A DNA stretch of 9,064 nt from the NCBI GenBank assembly GCA_013694645.1, contig JACDBZ010000030.1:1-9064 (forward strand), given 5' to 3'. Shown one piece after another: positions 4,877 through 9,064 of this stretch. Below the pieces are notes generated by a model. It did not search any database. It had not been told where the DNA came from and was given only the letters and a program-made list of their open reading frames with translations. The stretch is from Chloroflexota bacterium (GTDB taxonomy: Bacteria > Chloroflexota > Limnocylindria > QHBO01). Position numbers and translations under genes: made by a program. Position 1 is the stretch's first letter. Every line of letters starts with the position of its first letter.

Positions 4877-6717
4877 CGCCACCCCTGCCGTTCCTCGGGA
4901 ATCAGCTCGACGCGCCGGTTCGGCTCGGACCCGCGTGAGCGTGACATGAGGGCATTCTTCTCGGCCATCTGGTGCTGGAGCCGCCGCACATACGCGTTCT
5001 GCGGTGCCAGTTCGACCGGATTGCCGGACCCCTGTACCAGGCCGATCGCCTCCGCGGTCTCGCGCAGTGCGGCCTCCTGCGGATCGGCCTCCAGGTCGAA
5101 CAGGGATGCGAGCATGTTCTCCATCTGCATGATCGTGTTCGTTTTCAGAACGTAGATCGGCACGCCGTGAGACTCAGCGTCCCGCAGGGCGGCCGGCTTG
5201 CGGCGGTAATAGTTGCGCAGCGTGACGACCGCGTCTGCCTCGTCGAGCTCGCGGGCGACCGTGACGGGTAACCCGAGCTCGCGGACCGCCTGCTCGAGAC
5301 GCTTGCGACTGACGCCGAAGGCGAACACGCTCATCGCCCGATGTCCCCGCGCGCGCTCGGCCATCGGGCGCTGGGCGCCGATCGGCCGGTCGACCGAAGG
5401 GCGGGTATCCATCTCGGCCAGCGCCTGCTCCAGCTCCCGCCGCGCACTGGTCGCCGGGGCGGGATCGCCGGGCGCGCCGCCGCTGAGGCGCTCGCCGGGA
5501 AGCATTCTCTGCCCACGGGCGGCGTCACCGCCACCCGGCAGGGGCCGCAGGCCGCCGCGCTCGTACCGGCCACCGCCCGACCCACCGCCGCGTCCACCGC
5601 GGCCGAAGGCGCCGAAGCCGCCGGTCGGCTCGAGTGGTGCGAAGGTCGGACTGCCGGCCGGCGTCTCGGTGATGCGGTAGTCGTATTTCGTCATCGCCTT
5701 GAGCTCGCCGGAGCCATCGCGATAGCGCGACTCCGGCGGCACCATGTGGCCACGCAGGATGGCGTCGACCGTCTCCGCAACGTTGCGATGCACGATCACG
5801 TTGTCGCGCTCGACGATCTCGACCAGGACGTCGAATGTCGGCGGCGCCTTGCGCTCGAGGACCGTCTTCTGCGTCCCACGGCGTCGAGCCTCCTCGTCGC
5901 CCAGGGTCACCGGCTGGATGCCGCCGACCAGGTCGGACAGCGTCGGATTCAGCATGAGGTTATCCAGCGTGTTGCCATGCGCGGTGCCGACGAGCTGCAC
6001 TCCGCGCTCGGCGATGGTGCGGGCGGCGCCGGCCTCGAGCTCGGTCCCGATCTCGTCGATGACGATGACCTCGGGCATGTGGTTCTCGACCGCCTCGATC
6101 ATCACCGAGTGCTGCTCGGTCGGCGTCCGGACCTGCATCCGCCGCGCCTCGCCGATGCCGGGGTGCGGAATGTCGCCGTCGCCTGCGATCTCGTTGGACG
6201 TGTCGACCACGATCACCCGCTTGCCGAGGTCGTCGGCAAGGACGCGCGCGAGCTCGCGCAGCATCGTCGTCTTGCCGACGCCCGGCCGGCCGAGAATGAG
6301 GAGCGACTGCCCGGTCTTGGTGATGTCGCGGATGATGTCGATGGTGCCGAACACGGCGCGGCCGATGCGGCAGGTCAGGCCCACCACCTTCCCGGCCCGG
6401 TTTCGGATGGCGCTGATCCGATGGAGCGTGCGCTCGATCCCCGCGCGGTTGTCATCGCCGAACACGCCGATGTGGTCGATGACGTGCGCGATGTCGGCCT
6501 CGGTGATCTCGCGGTCGAGCAGATCCTGCTCGCCGGTGGTGAACCGCGCCTGCGGGCGGCGGCCGAGGTCCATCACCACCTCGAGCAGGTCGGTGCGGTT
6601 GGCCAGCCCGCGCAGCCGATCACAGATCTCGGGCGGGAGTGACTCCATGAGTGCATCGAGGTCGTCGGTCGTCTCGCGGCGTGCCACGTCTCGTCTCGCC
6701 TCCCCTTCGCTCGTCAT
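4873..6717 (-). CDS. AAA+ ATPase of the Ycf45/SpoIIIAA-like family with C-terminal R3H domain
   Basis: A 614-aa cytosolic P-loop ATPase with a single-stranded nucleic acid-binding end. The order is: an N-terminal module (about 17-110, starting DDLDALMESLPPEI); an ATPase core with Walker A GRPGVGKTT (143-151), VDTSNEIAGDGD (171-182), Walker B VIVIDEIGTE (217-226) and GTAHGNTL (244-251); a flexible Gly/Arg/Pro-rich linker (about 366-425); a middle module (about 462-560) from SVFAFGVSRKRLEQA; and R3H near the end, with R578-x3-H582 in YVRRLQHQMAEKN. This arrangement matches cyanobacterial/plastid Ycf45 and related Chloroflexota proteins; the ATPase core resembles SpoIIIAA. The physiological role is not settled in the family. 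The ATG at 6717 overlaps the GNAT gene stop (ATGA) and lacks a clear Shine-Dalgarno; its own stop overlaps the 30-aa membrane peptide. The linker is long and low in complexity. Confidence 0.88.
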   Translation of the reverse strand: MTSEGEARRDVARRETTDDLDALMESLPPEICDRLRGLANRTDLLEVVMDLGRRPQARFTTGEQDLLDREITEADIAHVIDHIGVFGDDNRAGIERTLHRISAIRNRAGKVVGLTCRIGRAVFGTIDIIRDITKTGQSLLILGRPGVGKTTMLRELARVLADDLGKRVIVVDTSNEIAGDGDIPHPGIGEARRMQVRTPTEQHSVMIEAVENHMPEVIVIDEIGTELEAGAARTIAERGVQLVGTAHGNTLDNLMLNPTLSDLVGGIQPVTLGDEEARRRGTQKTVLERKAPPTFDVLVEIVERDNVIVHRNVAETVDAILRGHMVPPESRYRDGSGELKAMTKYDYRITETPAGSPTFAPLEPTGGFGAFGRGGRGGGSGGGRYERGGLRPLPGGGDAARGQRMLPGERLSGGAPGDPAPATSARRELEQALAEMDTRPSVDRPIGAQRPMAERARGHRAMSVFAFGVSRKRLEQAVRELGLPVTVARELDEADAVVTLRNYYRRKPAALRDAESHGVPIYVLKTNTIMQMENMLASLFDLEADPQEAALRETAEAIGLVQGSGNPVELAPQNAYVRRLQHQMAEKNALMSRSRGSEPNRRVELIPEERQGWR

Positions 6718-7763
6718 CGTGTTGCCGGGACCATCTCCGGCTGGCGGATCTGCGCCCGCACCTCGCGCACCAGCAGTGTGACCCGGCCGATCGGTTCGAA
6801 GCCTGAGTCCTGCGCGGCCCGCGCGCCAGCCGACTCGTATGTTCGCACCGGAGCCACGATCCCTGCAGTGATCGCCTCGTTACCGATGCGGGCGAGCACG
6901 GCACGCAGGAAGCGCGCGCCGTCTGAACCGTCGCGAATCAGGAAGCGCAGGTAGTGCGGCCCGCTGCGACAGGCCCCGTGCTGCGCAAACCCGCCGAGGC
7001 GCTGCTCCGCCGGCAGCAGCCAACCGTCGACCTGGCTGAAGTGCAGGATCGGATTGAGGGCCGAGCGCGGCACGATGGCCTCGTTGGCCGCCGACTCCCA
7101 ATCGCCGGCGGCGTACCCCTCGAGCCGCGCGATCGCGGGCGGGGTGGCGTGGGTCCACAGATCGAACAGGTGCCATGCATCGGGGGCCCCCGCCGGTTGG
7201 AGCTCGAGCAGGTCGGACGGCCGGCCATCGTGGCCGTCACGGCCGACCAATGATCTCAGCCAGGACCGTGGCCAACGGGCCGGCTCGGGCGGGCGCCACC
7301 AGATCTCCTCCTGCGCATATGCCGTGAAGCCGGCCTGTCCGAACAGCGCGAGGTTCTCGCGGACATCGGCGCTCGCCGCGTGGAAGCGCCCGACGGCGTG
7401 TCGTGCGCCCTCCTCCACGATGGCATCGAGCAGGTCGTATCGAATCTCGGCAGCCATCGGACCGTCATCGGCGTCGAGCTCGGTGATGACCCAATCGTCG
7501 CGGTGAGGCTCCTCGATGGCGCGACAGCTGCCCACCAGCTCCCCATCCATCTCGGCCACGAGGTGGACCGATGGGGCACGCAGGGGCAGCCACGACGGCA
7601 TGAGCGTGGACAGGCTGACGCGAGGCGACTCGGAACTTGGCGCCGGCACGCCGAGGCTGCGGCGATGCGCATCGCTCGCCGCGTGGACGCGTCGCGAAAG
7701 GTCGATCAGGGCCTGGCGATCGGTGAGGCGCGCCGCTCGAATGGTGCGCTCGATCCCGATCAC
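6714..7763 (-). CDS. Tandem GNAT-fold acetyltransferase-like protein
   Basis: A 349-aa protein resembling two GNAT domains in tandem. The N-terminal copy (about 6-157) begins TIRAARLTDRQALIDL and has the strand VHLVAEMDGELVGSCRA (66-82). It ends with ENLALFGQAGFTAYAQEEIWW (136-156), the usual 'E-N-x-L-F-x-x-x-G-F' close of the fold. The C-terminal copy (about 185-337) ends PVRTYESAGARAAQDSGFEP and a final strand RVTLLVREVR. Neither half shows a clean R/Q-x-x-G-x-G/A acetyl-CoA loop. The corresponding N-terminal stretch is DDGPMAAEIRYDLLDAIV (99-116), so catalysis is uncertain and the substrate unknown. The start is GTG at 7763, overlapping the pdxT stop (GTGA), with a strong GGAGG five bases upstream. 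Its stop overlaps the ATPase gene. The linkage to pdxST is positional and does not show a role in vitamin B6 metabolism. Confidence 0.75.
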   Translation of the reverse strand: MIGIERTIRAARLTDRQALIDLSRRVHAASDAHRRSLGVPAPSSESPRVSLSTLMPSWLPLRAPSVHLVAEMDGELVGSCRAIEEPHRDDWVITELDADDGPMAAEIRYDLLDAIVEEGARHAVGRFHAASADVRENLALFGQAGFTAYAQEEIWWRPPEPARWPRSWLRSLVGRDGHDGRPSDLLELQPAGAPDAWHLFDLWTHATPPAIARLEGYAAGDWESAANEAIVPRSALNPILHFSQVDGWLLPAEQRLGGFAQHGACRSGPHYLRFLIRDGSDGARFLRAVLARIGNEAITAGIVAPVRTYESAGARAAQDSGFEPIGRVTLLVREVRAQIRQPEMVPATR

Positions 7764-8371
7764 GCTCGCCTCCGGGCGCTGCTCCCGATCATCTCCAGCA
7801 GGAGGCGATGCAGTCGGCGGTCCGGCGTCAGCTCCGGATGGAACGCGGTGGCCAGCACCCGGCCCTGGCGCACCGCGACTGGCACGCCATCCGGATCCCG
7901 TGCCAGCACCTCGGCCCTCGGACCGACATCACTCACGAGCGGCGCGCGGATGAAGATGCCGTGCAGCGGCTCGTCGCCGAGGATGGGGACATGCAGATCG
8001 GCCTCGAACGAATCGAGCTGCCGGCCGTAGCCGTTGCGACGCACCTCCAGGTCCAGCAGGGCGAAGACCGGCTCCTCGCGGTCGGCGAGGCGATCGGCCA
8101 GCAGGATCATGCCGGCACACGTTCCGAGCATGGGCATTCCGGTGCGAGCGAGGGAGAGGATCGGCTCGCGCAGGCCGTATGCGTCGATGAGCCTGCGCAT
8201 GGTGGTCGACTCTCCGCCGGGCAGGATGAGCGCATCGAGGTCGACCAGGTCGCGCGGCAGTCGCACCTCGACCGGCTCGGCTCCGACGTCGCGGATGGCG
8301 GCCAGGTGCTCCCGCACCGCGCCCTGCACGGCGAGCACGCCGACGCGCGGTCGCGGTGGCTGCTCGGTCAT
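7760..8371 (-). CDS. pdxT: Pyridoxal 5'-phosphate synthase glutaminase subunit PdxT
   Basis: PdxT hydrolyses glutamine and channels ammonia to PdxS, which builds pyridoxal 5'-phosphate from ribose 5-phosphate and glyceraldehyde 3-phosphate (the DXP-independent route). The two form a 12+12 complex. The 203-aa length is typical. Motifs are VGVLAVQGAVREH (10-22), oxyanion-loop GGESTT (52-57), nucleophile C85 in GTCAGMI, and the rest of the triad, H178 and E180, in AFHPE. The ATG at 8371 is chosen because the family begins a few residues before V-G-V-L-A-V-Q-G; the frame is open to 8437 but that part overlaps pdxS. It starts seven bases after the pdxS stop with no strong Shine-Dalgarno. It ends in a GTGA overlap with the GNAT gene. 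Confidence 0.96.
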   Translation of the reverse strand: MTEQPPRPRVGVLAVQGAVREHLAAIRDVGAEPVEVRLPRDLVDLDALILPGGESTTMRRLIDAYGLREPILSLARTGMPMLGTCAGMILLADRLADREEPVFALLDLEVRRNGYGRQLDSFEADLHVPILGDEPLHGIFIRAPLVSDVGPRAEVLARDPDGVPVAVRQGRVLATAFHPELTPDRRLHRLLLEMIGSSARRRA

Positions 8372-8378
8372 CGGTGAG

Positions 8379-9064
8379 CTACCAGCCGCGGACGGCCAGG
8401 CGCTCCTCGGCCGGGATCTCGCCAACCGCGGTGCCACGCATCGGCTCGCCCAGGCCTGCGCTCACCTCGGCCAGGATCTCCGGATTGTCGTACTGGGTGG
8501 CCGCCTTGACGATCGCCCTCGCGTAGCGTTCCGGGTTCTCGCTCTTGAAGATGCCGGAGCCGACGAAGATGGCCTGCGCTCCGAGCTGGCGCATCAGGCT
8601 CGCGTCCGCCGGCGTGGCCACCCCACCCGCGCTGAAGTTCGGGACCGGCAACTCTCCGAGCTCCGCGGTCTGCTTGACGATGTCGTACGGCGCGCGCAGC
8701 TCCTTGGCCGCTGCGAACAGCTCGTCGGTGCGCATGCCCTGGAGCTGGCGGATCCCCTTCTGCACGGCCCGCATGTGGCGCACGGCCTCGACGATGTCGC
8801 CGGTGCCGGCCTCGCCCTTGGTGCGGATCATCGCCGCGCCCTCACCGATCCTCCTGAGAGCCTCGCCCAGGTCGCGGCAGCCGCACACGAATGGGATCTT
8901 GAAGGCGTGCTTGTCGATGTGATGCTCCTCGTCCGCAGGGGTGAGCACCTCCGACTCGTCGATGTAGTCGACCTCGAGCGCCTCGAGAATCTGGGCTTCT
9001 GCGAAGTGGCCGATACGGCACTTGGCCATGACCGGGATGCTGACCGCCTCTTTGATCTCCTCGA
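8379..9064 (-). CDS. pdxS: Pyridoxal 5'-phosphate synthase subunit PdxS (5' end outside window)
   Basis: PdxS is the (beta/alpha)8 synthase subunit that condenses ribose 5-phosphate, glyceraldehyde 3-phosphate and PdxT-derived ammonia into pyridoxal 5'-phosphate. About 228 codons are visible; the frame is open to the right edge (EEIKEAVSIPVMAKCRIGHF crosses 9029), so the ATG at 9029 is internal and roughly 60-70 N-terminal residues are missing. Both catalytic lysines are present: the one in MAKCRIGHF (K81 in Bacillus numbering) and, 68 residues later, the one in IRTKGEAGTG (K149). Further signatures are PVPNFSAGGVATPADA and the phosphate-binding GSGIFKSENPE. The stop is TAG at 8379-8381. It is followed after seven bases by pdxT, the standard pdxST order. 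Its promoter is outside the window. Confidence 0.97.
   Translation of the reverse strand, partial: EEIKEAVSIPVMAKCRIGHFAEAQILEALEVDYIDESEVLTPADEEHHIDKHAFKIPFVCGCRDLGEALRRIGEGAAMIRTKGEAGTGDIVEAVRHMRAVQKGIRQLQGMRTDELFAAAKELRAPYDIVKQTAELGELPVPNFSAGGVATPADASLMRQLGAQAIFVGSGIFKSENPERYARAIVKAATQYDNPEILAEVSAGLGEPMRGTAVGEIPAEERLAVRGW

Noticed and set aside
5341..6642. Long plus-strand open frame (433 codons) opposite the R3H ATPase gene, and a second one at 5744-6781
   Set aside because: Both are antisense to a well-supported ATPase. The translations are low-complexity and rich in Arg, His, Asp or Ser with no motifs, as expected for shadows in GC-rich DNA.
8372..8437. Longer PdxT start at 8437
   Set aside because: It would extend into the pdxS coding region and add 22 residues not typical of the family. 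The ATG at 8371 gives the standard N-terminus.

Overview
The window is a densely packed, high-GC bacterial chromosome segment of housekeeping type. No rRNA, tRNA, CRISPR array or transposase was recognised. The gene set suggests Chloroflexota, perhaps the Limnocylindria side, or a deep-branching Gram-positive-like relative. It combines a PdxS/PdxT pyridoxal-phosphate synthase, a Ycf45/SpoIIIAA-like ATPase with an R3H domain, Tmk, a DarA/PstA-type c-di-AMP receptor and the start of a nuo operon with a 'PYESGVDT' NuoA. This placement comes from protein style and gene order, not from a database search.

Right half (about 4149-9064, minus strand): one tight transcription unit reads right to left. 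It runs pdxS (5' end outside the window), pdxT, a tandem GNAT-like protein, a 614-aa AAA+/R3H ATPase, a 30-aa single-pass membrane peptide, and tmk. Every junction after pdxT is a 4-base ATGA or GTGA overlap, so the genes are very probably translationally coupled. The 30-aa frame (4784-4876) is joined this way on both sides, which is the best evidence that it is a real gene.

Middle (2382-4128): a plus-strand class III nucleotide cyclase runs convergently into tmk. It has a cytoplasmic catalytic domain, one membrane helix and an outer domain with four cysteines. It is divergent from darA on the minus strand. In Firmicutes tmk and darA (yaaQ) are close neighbours, so the cyclase looks inserted into an old tmk-darA linkage. 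The result is one locus with a cyclic-nucleotide-producing enzyme beside a c-di-AMP sensor. The 175-bp divergent region holds a plausible promoter for each gene and a GC-rich hairpin.

Left (1-2381, minus strand): a 217-bp spacer behind darA carries four same-orientation copies of a palindromic 11-mer (consensus CACTGGCAGTG preceded by AT), spaced 61-72 bp apart. The last copy lies inside the first codons of a DinB-superfamily gene. That gene overlaps by 8 bases a conserved-looking 380-aa protein of unknown function. A 230-bp spacer follows, with a perfect 20-bp palindrome in the probable leader of nuoA, and nuoA runs off the left edge.

The observations most worth following are the 30-aa coupled membrane peptide, the four-copy palindromic repeat, the cyclase/c-di-AMP-receptor pairing, the Asp-to-Ala change in the Tmk DRY motif, and the palindrome ahead of nuoA.
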